From Roseiarcus sp963813195 (GTDB taxonomy: Bacteria > Pseudomonadota > Alphaproteobacteria > Rhizobiales > Beijerinckiaceae): a DNA stretch of 64,000 nucleotides. The stretch covers positions 168,523 to 232,522 of the forward strand of contig CAWEYC010000016.1 in the NCBI GenBank assembly GCA_963813195.1. Direction: 5' to 3'. A model generated the notes under the pieces. It was not told the DNA's origin, did not search any database, and was given only the letters and a program-made list of their open reading frames with translations. This document shows positions 46,353 to 55,047 of the stretch, in pieces; the first letter of the stretch is position 1; each line of letters starts with the position of its first letter. The position numbers and the translations under genes were made by a program.

Positions 46353-47159
46353 TCAGAGCGCCGAATGGTCGCGCACGGCTTCTCCTAGAGCCGGCTTGAT
46401 GCTCAAGAAGCGCTGGTCGATCGCGGCGGGATCCTCACGATTCAGTGCGATCATCTTGTCTCGCGCTTCGCCGCCCCGGACGACTTCAAACGCGTCAGCC
46501 TTGATCCCCGCAATGATCGCTTCTGCGACGGCGGACGCCGGCTCCCGGCCAAAACCGAGTTCCGGGCCGGCGCGGTTCGACTTCATCATCGGCGTGTCGG
46601 TTCCTCCGGGGTAAACGGTCAGGACGTGAACGCCTTCGCCCTTCAGCTCACGGCGCAAGGCTTCGCCGAAACGAGCGAACCCAGCCTTGGCCGCCGCGTA
46701 GGTCGCATAGAATGGCACCCCGATGAGCGCGATTCCGGAGGTCACGTTGACAACCAAGCCGCCGCCGCTGGCCCGTAGTTTGGGCAGCGCCGCGCGGGTC
46801 AGCAGGATCGGCGCGACGAGGTCAACCTCGATCATCGCCCTGATTTCCGCCTCGGACGTATCCTCCAAGCGACCGGCTCGGACACCGCCGGCGTTGTTGA
46901 CAAGGATGTCCAGGCCGCCAAGCGCCTCCAGACCCGCCTTGAGGGTCGCGGCGCGTCCCGCTTCGGTCGCCACGTCCGCCGCGACGCCAGAAGCCTCGGC
47001 GCGGCTTTCGCGGAGTTGGTCGACGGCCTTGGCGACAACGTCCGCCCTTCGCCCGGTGACGAACACCCTCGCGCCGAGGGCGTTCATCGCCTGCGCCGTC
47101 GCCAAGCCAATGCCGCTCGAACCCCCGGTGATGATTACGCGCTTGCCTTCGAGATTCAT
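46353..47159 (-). CDS. Short-chain dehydrogenase/reductase
   Basis: 268 residues: GGSSGIGLATAQAM, NNAGG, the catalytic Ser in NVTSGIAL, and YAAAK (Tyr and Lys). The C-terminal extension REDPAAIDQRFLSIK is like DltE/YdfG-type SDRs. It is divergent from the TetR gene, with a 16-bp palindrome between them, and probably the main TetR target. Substrate unknown. Confidence 0.88.
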   Translation of the reverse strand: MNLEGKRVIITGGSSGIGLATAQAMNALGARVFVTGRRADVVAKAVDQLRESRAEASGVAADVATEAGRAATLKAGLEALGGLDILVNNAGGVRAGRLEDTSEAEIRAMIEVDLVAPILLTRAALPKLRASGGGLVVNVTSGIALIGVPFYATYAAAKAGFARFGEALRRELKGEGVHVLTVYPGGTDTPMMKSNRAGPELGFGREPASAVAEAIIAGIKADAFEVVRGGEARDKMIALNREDPAAIDQRFLSIKPALGEAVRDHSAL

Positions 47160-47349
47160 GATAGCTCCACCTTTTCTTATCGTCGCCCGCCCATCGGCTT
47201 ACCTGGCCATTGCCGGGTAGTTCTTTACGGGGACCGCGTGCTGGAAGTGCACCGCCTGTGCGGAGAAGGGGCCGATGACCGCCGCGTCGAATTCCTCGGA
47301 TCGACCGGGCTCCAAGATCCGCCCATTCCTGATGGTTGTCATTTTATAA

Positions 47350-47365
47350 CATTCGATCTAGAATG
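47350..47365. promoter_or_regulatory. TetR operator candidate (CATTC-GATCTA-GAATG)
   Basis: A 16-bp dyad with five-base perfect arms in the SDR/TetR divergent gap, 59 bases upstream of the TetR start. The spacing suits a TetR dimer repressing both directions. Confidence 0.5.
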
Positions 47366-47423
47366 CAACAACCAAGCGAAGATGATAACGTCCTCGTGTG
47401 CTCCGTTTTGGCGAAGGGGTGGA

Positions 47424-48038
47424 ATGGCGCGGCCGCGAGAATTCGAAGAGACCGTTGTTCTCGACGCAGCGGTCCAATGTTTCTGGTCGCACGGATACGG
47501 GGCGACATCGGTTCGCGACCTCGTCGAGAGAACGGGGATCACCGGAGCGAGCCTTTATAACGCCTTCGGCGACAAGCGCGCGGTCTATCGGCGCGCGCTG
47601 GACCATTACGTTGAACAGAGTTTTGGCGAGCGGGTCGGCCGCCTCGAGGGAAAGTTTCCGCCACGCGAGGCGATCGGCGCCTTTCTCAAGGAGGTCATCG
47701 AACGATCGCTGAGCGATACAGAGCGCAAGGGCTGCATGTTGGTGAATTCTGCACTTGAGATGGCTCCGCACGATCCGGAGTTTCAGCGTGTCGTCGCCGA
47801 AGTCCTCGTGCAGGTCGAGGCCTTTTTTCGGCGTTGCGTGGCGGCCGGCCAAAAGAACGGGACGATCGCGGCGTCGCAATCCGCTGAAGATCTGGCGCGG
47901 CTGCTCCTGAGCACGTTGTTGGGGATCCGCGTCCTCGCTCGCACCCGACCCGAACGTAAACTGCTCGAGGGCCTCGTGCGACCGGTCTTCGCCTTGCTCG
48001 ATAACCACCTCACTACAGACGGCTTAGCTCGCAAATGA
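47424..48038 (+). CDS. TetR/AcrR family transcriptional regulator
   Basis: 204 residues. The HTH FWSHGYGATSVRDLVERTGI and TGASLYNAFGDKRAVYRRAL is of the AcrR/YxaF type; the ligand domain has GCMLVNSALEMAPHDPEF, a pattern seen in electrophile-sensing NemR/QacR-like regulators with a Cys. The ATG at 47424 follows GGGGTGGA. It probably represses the divergent SDR-ABM-peroxiredoxin group. Confidence 0.88.
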   Translation: MARPREFEETVVLDAAVQCFWSHGYGATSVRDLVERTGITGASLYNAFGDKRAVYRRALDHYVEQSFGERVGRLEGKFPPREAIGAFLKEVIERSLSDTERKGCMLVNSALEMAPHDPEFQRVVAEVLVQVEAFFRRCVAAGQKNGTIAASQSAEDLARLLLSTLLGIRVLARTRPERKLLEGLVRPVFALLDNHLTTDGLARK

Positions 48039-48040
48039 TC

Positions 48041-48084
48041 GGCCTCTTTAGAGGCCGCGCTCGGTCGACGCCTGACGTCGACCG
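48041..48084 (+). terminator. Two hairpins after the TetR gene
   Basis: GGCCTC-TTTA-GAGGCC is followed by CGGTCGACG-CCTGA-CGTCGACCG (9-bp perfect stem) directly after the stop codon. No T-run follows, so intrinsic termination is uncertain. Confidence 0.45.
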
Positions 48085-48091
48085 CGGTCTA

Positions 48092-48353
48092 TCCTGCCTT
48101 CTCGAGCAGAAACTCATTTCAAAGATCGAGAGCCGGAACGCGTTTGTCCCCTGACGATCCGCATGCCCGCTTCTTCTTCATCTGCGAGAATTGCGGTTCA
48201 TCGAATGAAATCGAAGATCGGGGTCTCGAGCAACTTGGCGTGTGCGAGGCCAACGCGTCGGGCTTCCGCATCAGCAAGTGGATGCTGGAACTGCAACGCA
48301 TGTGCGCTACGCGCCTGGGCACGGCGCCGTCGCCATCGCGTCCCTCTGCGTAA
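48092..48353 (+). pseudogene. Fur/Zur-family regulator C-terminal remnant
   Basis: In the first frame ISKIESRNAFV matches the family wing; after a one-base shift it continues ARFFFICENCGSSNEIED, with the first CxxC zinc-binding pair, then GFRISKWMLELQRMC. The DNA-binding domain is missing. It lies beside the bufferin operon, so a metal regulator once stood here. 48354-48411 shows nothing. Confidence 0.65.
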
Positions 48354-48411
48354 GCACCAAGCCTCGTGCGTAGCTTCCGACGGAAAAGGAACGACGGGTG
48401 TCTATCCACGA

Positions 48412-48933
48412 TCAGCGAATCGCCGTCGGTAAGCCCAGGATGCGCCGGATCGCGTAATCGATCGAAACGCGCCCCGGCCCCCATGCCATGATCCCAAGAG
48501 CCATCGCCGCCCAGGTGATGTGGATCGGCCATCCGTCTGGGACCGTGAGTTCCACTATTACCGTCATGAAGAGCAGCCCCAAAGCGGCGAAACGGGTGGC
48601 GAAGCCGAGGACGAGAAGAGTGGGGAAGATAATCTCGCCACAACCGGACAGGAAAGCCATCATTGTTGGAGCCGGAAACGGGTAGGGACCCCCAGGCAGA
48701 TGGAGCATGAACTCGTCGGTAAAGAGAGTGACCGCAGTGTCGCTTAACTGCAAAAAGCCATCCCACTTGAGAATACCCGAACGCCAGAACGGAACGGCGA
48801 GCGCGATGCGCAGCGCCAGCTGCACGAATGACGGTTGCCCGATGGCGCGCACCAAGAGGCTCGCCTTCTCGGCGAGAATCGCGATTTGCCGGAGTTTCAC
48901 GCCTCCCGGGATGTTCTGGTCGTTGATCGTCAT
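48412..48933 (-). CDS. bufD: DoxX family membrane protein, bufferin cluster BufD-type
   Basis: 173 residues with four hydrophobic helices: LALRIALAVPFWRSGILKW, PAPTMMAFLSGCGEIIFPTLLV, FAALGLLFMTVIVELTV. Last gene of a four-gene operon ordered precursor, MNIO enzyme, partner and DoxX, the known bufferin arrangement. Start overlaps the previous stop by one base (TAATG). It may serve in export or redox steps of bufferin maturation; its role is not settled. Confidence 0.85.
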   Translation of the reverse strand: MTINDQNIPGGVKLRQIAILAEKASLLVRAIGQPSFVQLALRIALAVPFWRSGILKWDGFLQLSDTAVTLFTDEFMLHLPGGPYPFPAPTMMAFLSGCGEIIFPTLLVLGFATRFAALGLLFMTVIVELTVPDGWPIHITWAAMALGIMAWGPGRVSIDYAIRRILGLPTAIR

Positions 48934-49736
48934 TACGGATCTCTGAGAGCGATGTCGGTAAACGCGCCGGCTTCGAGCACGCCGGCGATCGCCGCGCCCA
49001 AGTCGAATGTGGGATAGGCCTCGAGCGCGGCAGCAGCCGCTTCTCCGAGCGGCCTGCGCGCGGCCAAAGACTGAAGAAACACCGCTCCGCCTGCCGGCAG
49101 GTGGCGAACGACGACATCGAGGTGGGGGCGCGTGACGAGCCCGTCCTCGGCATCGGCCGCGTTGATCTCAGGCGGTGAGTCGATGCCGCGGTTCGCGGCG
49201 AAAATCGTCACCGCCGCGTATTTCGAGCGGACGATCCGAGTTGCCGGATGCATATGAAAGACCACGTCCGCCAGCCGCTCGCTCGGGATGGCGGCCAGCA
49301 CGGCGCCCGCGAGCGGTTCAGCGTCGGCGGCATGGTAGGCGTCTAGCCACGCGCGCTCGATTCGCGCTGTGTCGCCGAGCCACGGCATCGCCAGCGCATA
49401 TTCGTAGTTGTCGATGAAGTCCGGGAATTCTCGGCCGTATTCGAAGAGCAGTGGCGATTTAGGCGGCGTCTCACGCAGGTGAAAGCGAGCCATGGCGCGA
49501 AAAAAATCTGGCCCGGTGATGCGCTGAACGGCGGGATAGATCGACGCCAGCGCTTCGATCAAGCTCACGGTGACGTTGTTGCGATAGACGCTGTAGCGCT
49601 TCGCGGCCGCTTTGCCATTGGGCCCGACCACGCCGCGTGGCGTGTGCAAGCTTGGGTTGGTGAGAGCGGCCGAAAACCCCGCCGCGTATGAGGGGCTCGC
49701 GTTCAGTCGCACCGATCGCGCAGATTCAAGCGGCAT
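48933..49736 (-). CDS. bufC: DUF2063-type partner protein of the MNIO enzyme, BufC
   Basis: 267 residues. The N-terminal domain is typical of the family (YSVYRNNVTVSLIEALASIYP, FFRAMARFHLRETPPKSPLL), followed by a PqqD-like recognition region in the C-terminal half (VVRHLPAGGAVFLQSLA). It binds precursor peptide and delivers it to the MNIO enzyme in described systems. Overlaps bufB by 11 bases. Confidence 0.87.
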   Translation of the reverse strand: MPLESARSVRLNASPSYAAGFSAALTNPSLHTPRGVVGPNGKAAAKRYSVYRNNVTVSLIEALASIYPAVQRITGPDFFRAMARFHLRETPPKSPLLFEYGREFPDFIDNYEYALAMPWLGDTARIERAWLDAYHAADAEPLAGAVLAAIPSERLADVVFHMHPATRIVRSKYAAVTIFAANRGIDSPPEINAADAEDGLVTRPHLDVVVRHLPAGGAVFLQSLAARRPLGEAAAAALEAYPTFDLGAAIAGVLEAGAFTDIALRDP

Positions 49737-50571
49737 CGCTTTGGCCCCGTTCAGCGAACGAGCGATGTTTATCGAGTATCGCTTGTGCCGCCGCAGCCTC
49801 CGCCTTCAAGACGGCCCAATCCGGAATCTTGCTGTCCCATTCGATTAGCGTCGGAATCGGCCCGCGTCGGGCGATGACGATTGTGAACAGCTTCCAGACA
49901 GCATCTGCGACGGGACCGTCATGGCTATCGATGAGCAGAAGGTCGCCTTCGTCGTCTGCCTGCTCGGCGTGCCCCGCCAAGTGGATCTCACCGACGCGAG
50001 AAAGTGGAAAGTCGGCCAGGTATTCGAGCGCGGAGAACCCATGGTTCGTGGCGGAAACGAATACGTTGTTGACGTCGAGCAGAAGCCCGCAGCCAGTGCG
50101 GTCGGCTATTGATCGGATGAAGTCCCTCTCGCTCAATGTCAATTCTTGAAATGCTACATAAGTTGATGGATTTTCGATGAGGATCGGGCGCCGGATGGTC
50201 TCCTGCACCTCGTCGATATGCTCGCAAACCCGCTTCAGCGTGGATTCGGTATAGGGCAGGGGAAGCAGATCGCTGAAATAGGTCGTCTCATGGGTCGACC
50301 AGCGCCTGCGGCGCCCCGACGGACATGCAGACGCCGTGCAAAGACACAGGATTGTCTCGCCGGATCGTCGTGAGAGCATGGTGAGACGGGCCCCCGCACC
50401 CATGTAAATTTCGGCGTGGACTTCGAAGAAGCCTCGGACAGGCCCATCGGCGATGATCGCCGACAGGTGCTCGTGCTTGAAGCTTGTGCCGGCAAGGCTC
50501 TCGATCGGATGCACCGGAAAGCGAGGAGTCGTCATCGCAGGTAGTTGCGTATTCGCAGAACTTGCGTTCAC
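49726..50571 (-). pseudogene. bufB: DUF692/MNIO enzyme, BufB, with internal frameshift and deletion
   Basis: The open frame gives 281 residues. The first part (FEVHAEIYMGAG) and last part (WSTHETTYFSDLLPLPYT, GLLLDVNNVFVSATNHG, VGEIHLAGHAEQ) are standard DUF692. Between 50400 and 50300 homology lies in another frame (HHALTTIRRDNPVSLHGVCM), and the family's SEHLAW-type block, a metal-ligand region, is absent: VGAPQALVD joins directly to WSTHET. An estimated 20-25 residues are lost. The oxidative modification of BufA is probably not made. A GTG at 50571 is the likely start. Confidence 0.85.
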
Positions 50572-50622
50572 GATTGCGTCTCCGCTTTCCGATGCTCGGT
50601 GCTGCCGCTGTCGAATGGGCGC

Positions 50623-50928
50623 TTAGATCGGATTCAGCGAGCCGTGCTGACCGTTCGGGGCGACGATCGTCGTGCATGTGCCGCCCTGGACGAACTTCCA
50701 CGAGTTGCCCTGGAAATCGACCGTCGACGTGCCCTGACAGGTCGTGCCGGGACCGGCGGCGCAGTCGTTCTGCCCCTTCAGCGCGACGCCGAAGCATTTC
50801 TCCTTGTGAGCGGCGAGCGCAGCTTTCGCTTCGGCCTTGGTCAGCGGCGCGGCGGCTGCGACGCTCGCGAGGGCGCTCGACACGGCGCCGGCAAGAATGA
50901 GCGAACTGATAACAGTTTTTGCAGACAT
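50623..50928 (-). CDS. bufA: Bufferin precursor (DUF2282), BufA
   Basis: 101 residues. An Ala-rich signal peptide (ISSLILAGAVSSALASVAAAA) is followed by a mature domain with four cysteines in KCFGVALKGQNDC, AGPGTTCQGTS and FVQGGTC. Bufferins are periplasmic copper-binding RiPPs whose Cys residues are converted to thiooxazoles by BufB. ATG 50928 has GGAGAA upstream. A sigF-type promoter lies 50 bases upstream. Confidence 0.92.
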   Translation of the reverse strand: MSAKTVISSLILAGAVSSALASVAAAAPLTKAEAKAALAAHKEKCFGVALKGQNDCAAGPGTTCQGTSTVDFQGNSWKFVQGGTCTTIVAPNGQHGSLNPI

Positions 50929-50978
50929 GATATTCTCCACTTGATATTCCTCGCACCCTTGTTGAGCGCCGAGTTGCA

Positions 50979-51004
50979 TTCGGGAATTTGGCGGCGTTTG
51001 TTAC
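50979..51004 (-). promoter_or_regulatory. sigF-type ECF promoter of bufABCD (GTAACA-N16-CGAA)
   Basis: On the minus strand GTAACA (51004-50999) is followed after 16 bases by CGAA (50982-50979). This fits the GTAACC-N16-CGAA motif I recall for Caulobacter sigma F. The distance to the bufA start is right for a promoter. No sigF gene is in the window. Confidence 0.65.
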
Positions 51005-51135
51005 CCCGGCGGTTGTTCACGAGCCTGTGAACATGCCGCGGTCGCAGGCTTGCGACCGAGGTGTTCTCTCAGGCGGACCGAGCGGATGGGTGGTCGGCGC
51101 CTGTGAGCCGTCGAAGAAAAGGGCTCATCCTTCCT

Positions 51136-51161
51136 GTAACGTTACGGGTCCGCCAAACGAA
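51136..51161 (+). promoter_or_regulatory. sigF-type ECF promoter of the thioredoxin-ccdA unit (GTAACG-N16-CGAA)
   Basis: GTAACG at 51136-51141 and CGAA at 51158-51161, with the same 16-base spacer, 44 bases before the thioredoxin-like gene. Two such matches facing away from each other within 160 bp are unlikely to be chance. Confidence 0.65.
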
Positions 51162-51204
51162 CGCTCAGGACGGGGATCCCAGAACTTGCCCGGAGACCGG
51201 ACTC

Positions 51205-51600
51205 ATGAGCATCGCACGCTATTTTCAGGCCTCGGCCATTGCCGCTTCCACGTTGATGTATTGTTTGCCTGCCTTTGCTTTCGAGGCGAAGGCTTACGAT
51301 AATGCGGCTTTCGAAGCTGCGCAGGCCGTGGGCAAACCGGTGCTGCTCGAGATCACGGCTCCATGGTGCCCCACCTGCAAAGCGCAAAAGCCGATCCTGG
51401 AGAGGTTGGGCGGCGAGCAGAAATTTGGGTCAGTAGTCGCGTTCACGATCGATTTTGATTCGCAGAAGGATTTGCTGCGGAAGTTCAACGTGCGCATGCA
51501 GAGCACGCTGATTTCCTTCAAGGGCAAGGAAGAGGTCGCTCGCTCCACCGGCGAGACTTCCGCTGCCGCGATCGAAGCGCAACTGGATAAATCCCTTTAG
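51205..51600 (+). CDS. Periplasmic thioredoxin-like protein
   Basis: 131 residues. The signal peptide covers ~1-25 (SAIAASTLMYCLPAFAFEAK). The thioredoxin fold has the active site TAPWCPTCKAQKP (WCPTC) and a cis-Pro position replaced within MQSTLISFKG. It is probably a reductant or disulfide handler in the periplasm, re-reduced through the CcdA protein encoded ten bases downstream. Co-located with bufferin genes, it may keep Cys-rich BufA or copper targets reduced. Confidence 0.85.
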   Translation: MSIARYFQASAIAASTLMYCLPAFAFEAKAYDNAAFEAAQAVGKPVLLEITAPWCPTCKAQKPILERLGGEQKFGSVVAFTIDFDSQKDLLRKFNVRMQSTLISFKGKEEVARSTGETSAAAIEAQLDKSL

Positions 51601-51609
51601 GGCCGTGTC

Positions 51610-52329
51610 ATGATCGCCACGTTAGGGCTCGCGTTTCTTGCGGGAATCGTGTCGGTCCTCTCGCCTTGCGTCGTGCCGCTACTGCCCGTCGTTCTGGGCG
51701 CGGCACTGGCGCAGCATCGACTTGCCCCCATAGCGCTCGCCTTCGGCCTGGCGCTGTCTTTCGCCGCGGTGGGAATATTTGTTGCCTCCATCGGATTCGC
51801 GATCGGAGTCGACGGTGGCGTATTCCGTTCCGCCGGAGCTGTGGTGATGGCGCTGGCGGGCGTCATGCTGTTGATTCCGACGATTCAGACACGAATTGCT
51901 GTAGCGGCCGGGCCGGCTGGCAATTGGGTTGATCAGCGGTTTGGCGGCTTTTCGACCCAAGGTCTTTCGGGGCAGTTCGCTCTCGGGCTGCTTCTCGGCG
52001 TTGTGTGGGCGCCTTGCGTTGGCCCAACCCTGGGAGCGGCCTCGGTGTTGGCAGCGCGGGGCGATGATTTGGGCGCGGTCGCAGCAACAATGGCCGTCTT
52101 CGGAATTGGAAGCGCCCTTCCGTTGATCGCGCTTGGTCTGCTCTCGCGCGAGACGATTTCTCGTCTGCGTTCAGGTCTTGTTGGGGCGGGGAAGAACGCG
52201 AAGGTCGCGATGGGACTGCTTCTCATTGTCATGGCGGTCGGAATCCTGACCGGCGCCGACAAGCACTTGGAAACTCTCCTTGTCGACTGGTCGCCGTCTT
52301 GGCTGACGGCCGCCACGACGCGGTTCTAA
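51610..52329 (+). CDS. CcdA/DsbD-type transmembrane electron-transfer protein
   Basis: 239 residues, six to seven helices. The redox Cys residues are in VLSPCVVPLLPVVLG (helix 1) and VVWAPCVGPTLGAAS (helix 4), the standard CcdA pair. Moves reducing equivalents from cytoplasmic thioredoxin to the periplasmic partner. Same operon as the preceding gene. Confidence 0.9.
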   Translation: MIATLGLAFLAGIVSVLSPCVVPLLPVVLGAALAQHRLAPIALAFGLALSFAAVGIFVASIGFAIGVDGGVFRSAGAVVMALAGVMLLIPTIQTRIAVAAGPAGNWVDQRFGGFSTQGLSGQFALGLLLGVVWAPCVGPTLGAASVLAARGDDLGAVAATMAVFGIGSALPLIALGLLSRETISRLRSGLVGAGKNAKVAMGLLLIVMAVGILTGADKHLETLLVDWSPSWLTAATTRF

Positions 52330-52559
52330 GCCAATGAAGGGGTCGGATGCGCGCCGGCGCTGCTGTCGACATCACGTTTCAGCAAGTCAAAAAGTACGAG
52401 ACAGGCGCGAATCGAATCAGCGGCAGTCGCCTCTTCGAGATGGTGATCGTCCTCGGCGCGCGCATGTGAGAGCGGCAGAGAATGTCTGAGTGCGCGTCCT
52501 TTCTCGCAGGCTTTGCATCGGCCGAAGCGGTTGCGGAGCGAGGATCCGCGGCGAGGGGT

Positions 52560-52880
52560 CAAGCTTGAGGAGACGGCCGGCCTTCCTGGGACCGCGAAGC
52601 TGCATTGGGGATGCTCTTCGATGCCAGACGAGGGCTGTCACACCGATCGCGCCAGGCTTGCCGACTTCGCGAATGATATCGACAGCCTGTGCCGTGCTGG
52701 TCAGAAAATACCCAGGCGCATTGTAGTGGTTCAGCGGCTCGATCAGCATCGTGACGGCCTCGGGCGCCGCTTCGCTGTGTTTCGGCCGGGGGTCCGAACG
52801 CCGATCGGCGTCGGATGTCTTTTGCAAATTGTTGATGTCGTTGAGTTCGGCTTCGCCCGGCGGGGTCAACTTTCAAATCT
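52560..52880 (-). pseudogene. Hydroxypyruvate isomerase-like (TIM-barrel) remnant
   Basis: The minus strand carries TMLIEPLNHYNAPGYFLTST followed by AQAVDIIREVGKPG, close to the Hyi family strand with its metal-ligand Glu. Both sides are degenerate with frame changes. No start or full domain remains. 52330-52559 shows no gene. Confidence 0.6.
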
Positions 52881-52925
52881 GATTCACAGTCGACAAGCTC
52901 CATGACCTCTTTCGGCGCGAGCTGG

Positions 52926-53327
52926 TCAGGATGGAAAGCGCTCGCCAAACATCGGTAGGCCACTCACGGATTCGGCCTGCGTCGCCTCGTCCTGGAGGAC
53001 GTCCCAGTGCTCGGCGAGCTTGCCGTCTTCGATGCGGACGATGTCGGCGGCGATCCAGGCGGCTGGACGACCAATGTTCGAGAAGCGGCCGTGAGCGATG
53101 ACGTAGTCACCCTCGGCAAGGATCAGCTGGTTCTCGTAGCGCAGCGTCTGGGGCAGCGAGCGGACGAGATCAAACAAGGCCGCCCGCCCTGGCGCTATAT
53201 GGGCGCTGTGCTGGATATAGGTGTCGGACCAGAACCGCTCGGCCCCTGCATAGTCGCGCTTGTTGAACAGGGTCTCGAAGGCTTCGAGCACGAGGGCTTT
53301 GTTCTGTTCGGGTGTTGTCTTGGTCAT
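52926..53327 (-). CDS. SnoaL-like (NTF2 fold) domain protein
   Basis: 133 residues: ALVLEAFETLFNKRDYAGAERFW, YIQHSAHIAPGRAA, YVIAHGRFSN, AADIVRIEDGKLAEHWDVLQ. This is the alpha+beta cone of SnoaL-type proteins; many are unassigned hydrolases or isomerases. Start 53327 (MTKTTPEQ). Probably co-transcribed with the oxidoreductase gene upstream. Confidence 0.85.
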   Translation of the reverse strand: MTKTTPEQNKALVLEAFETLFNKRDYAGAERFWSDTYIQHSAHIAPGRAALFDLVRSLPQTLRYENQLILAEGDYVIAHGRFSNIGRPAAWIAADIVRIEDGKLAEHWDVLQDEATQAESVSGLPMFGERFPS

Positions 53328-53427
53328 GTCGGTCTCCTGGTCTGAATGAATTAGCCGGCCGCCTGTCGCGTCGTCGGGTGGTCGGAGTAGCCGCGCGGCG
53401 GGGCGCCTCGTTCGGTCGTGGGTAATG

Positions 53428-54402
53428 CTACCCATCGGATGCGCTGGCGACGTCGATCAGGATCTTGCCGCCCTTGAGCAGATGGGCGACGGCTTCCTTG
53501 ATTTTCGACATCGGATAAACCGCACCGACGGGAACGCGCAGCGCCGCGCAGGCGACGAGAGGCGCGGCTTCGATCTGCGCTGGGAGGATCTTCGACATAT
53601 GATCGAAGTGGCCCAGGAAGAAGCCTTTGACTGTCAGGCGCTTGCCAATGAGGAGCAGCTCGTTGACCGCCAGCGGCTGTCCGCTTGCCGCTGAGTAGGT
53701 GACGAGCATACCGCGGTCGGACAGCATCTGCACGAGCGTTGCCGTCGCATCGCCGCCCACTGAATCAACCGCCAACCGAACCGAACCTTTGCCGATAACG
53801 CGCGCCGCCTCCTCGACTGCGGCCGGTTCGTCCATGAGCGCCAAGTCTGCTCCCGCGGCCTTGAGTTCGTCGATCAGTTCGCGCCGCCGAACGAGGCTGA
53901 TCGTTCGAATGCCACGCAGCTTCGCAATCGCGATCAAAGACCGGCCGACGCCGGAATTTCCTCCATTTTGAACGACCCAATCGCCGGGCTTGAGGTCCAC
54001 ATATTCGCTCAGGATCAGCGCTGCCGTGGGTGGGTTGCTGCCGAGCTGCGCGAACTGCAGCCGATCACCGTCAGGTAGCGGGAAGAGCCCCTGGGCCGGA
54101 GCGATGAGGCGCTCCCTCCAGGTCAGCCCAAAAATTGGCGCAAGCACGTGATCGCCGACCTTAACGTTGGCAACGCCAGGACCTACCGCTGCAATCCGGC
54201 CGAACCCCTCGTTTCCAACGACAGTCGGCGTCGGCGGGCCCCCGAAGAAGCCGCGTATGAACAGGAGGTCATGCTTATTCAAGGGCGCCAGTTCGACATC
54301 GATTAGGACCTCGCCCGCTTCCGGCGCGCCCGGCCCCGGGACATCAACGAGTTCCAAGACCTTGAGTGGGTCACCATAGGCGGAGATTTGAAGCGCGCGC
54401 AT
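53428..54402 (-). CDS. MDR family zinc-independent alcohol dehydrogenase/quinone oxidoreductase
   Basis: 324 residues. N-terminal GroES-like domain (GEVLIDVELAPLNKHDLL, VGNEGFGRIAAVGPG), then a Rossmann domain (QNGGNSGVGRSLIAIAKLRG). No structural-zinc Cys cluster. Resembles trans-2-enoyl-CoA/quinone reductases with NADPH. 54403-54601 holds no recognisable gene. Confidence 0.88.
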   Translation of the reverse strand: MRALQISAYGDPLKVLELVDVPGPGAPEAGEVLIDVELAPLNKHDLLFIRGFFGGPPTPTVVGNEGFGRIAAVGPGVANVKVGDHVLAPIFGLTWRERLIAPAQGLFPLPDGDRLQFAQLGSNPPTAALILSEYVDLKPGDWVVQNGGNSGVGRSLIAIAKLRGIRTISLVRRRELIDELKAAGADLALMDEPAAVEEAARVIGKGSVRLAVDSVGGDATATLVQMLSDRGMLVTYSAASGQPLAVNELLLIGKRLTVKGFFLGHFDHMSKILPAQIEAAPLVACAALRVPVGAVYPMSKIKEAVAHLLKGGKILIDVASASDG

Positions 54403-54601
54403 TGAGCGTCTCCTTCGGTTTGGGGCTTGACCTTATCTCGCGCCTTCGGCGAGGCCCTCGATCACGGATTGCAGTTGATGCTCTTTCGATCCGCAAGACA
54501 CGGCCGCCGCCCTCAAACACGTCCACATCGTGTCGAGCAACAGCGCGGACGGTCCGCAGGCGCTCAGCATCGGGGCGTTCGTCCAAGCACATCACCCACG
54601 A

Positions 54602-54961
54602 CTACGAAGGCGCAATCGCCACCCTCGACCGGGCGCTGAGATTGAAATACCGATCACATGCCAGAGTTTTCACACGAGAGATGTCTGCTCCGTGGAAGGT
54701 GAGTAGTTCGAAAAAGTGGCCGTTGTGGGCGCAAACATGCCAAAGCAGTCCCAGCGTCGCGGCGTACGCGAACTGTTTCTCGACTTCGGCATGCACTCCG
54801 GCCGCCGCCTCATAGGCGCGTGCTTTGTCCGCCGTTCTGAGCGACCGCTGAACGCGCGCGAACGGGAAATTGTCGGCGATATCGCCGGGAATCCGTCGGA
54901 CATATTGGTAGACTCGGCCGCGCTTGGCGACGTGAGAAGCGAAGGGCGTTTCATCGTCCAT
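54602..54961 (-). pseudogene. Site-specific (tyrosine) integrase, N-terminal fragment
   Basis: About 119 residues from ATG 54961. RGRVYQYVRRIPGDIADNF and RVQRSLRTADKARAYEAA match the N-terminal arm/core-binding region of phage-type integrases. No catalytic domain follows. It lies 87 bases from a tRNA 3' fragment, the classical position for an island integrase. Confidence 0.7.
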
Positions 54962-55047
54962 GTTATGCAGTGCTTGCGGATGCAAGGCTTCTGGACGGCG
55001 ATAAGTATTTGATTTATAAAGTTTACTATCCCTGGAGGGTGTCGCCC

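Noticed and set aside
48119..49153. 344-residue minus-strand frame overlapping DoxX and DUF2063 genes
   Set aside because: Low-complexity Arg-rich translation in an alternative frame; the real genes have clear family motifs and linked starts and stops.
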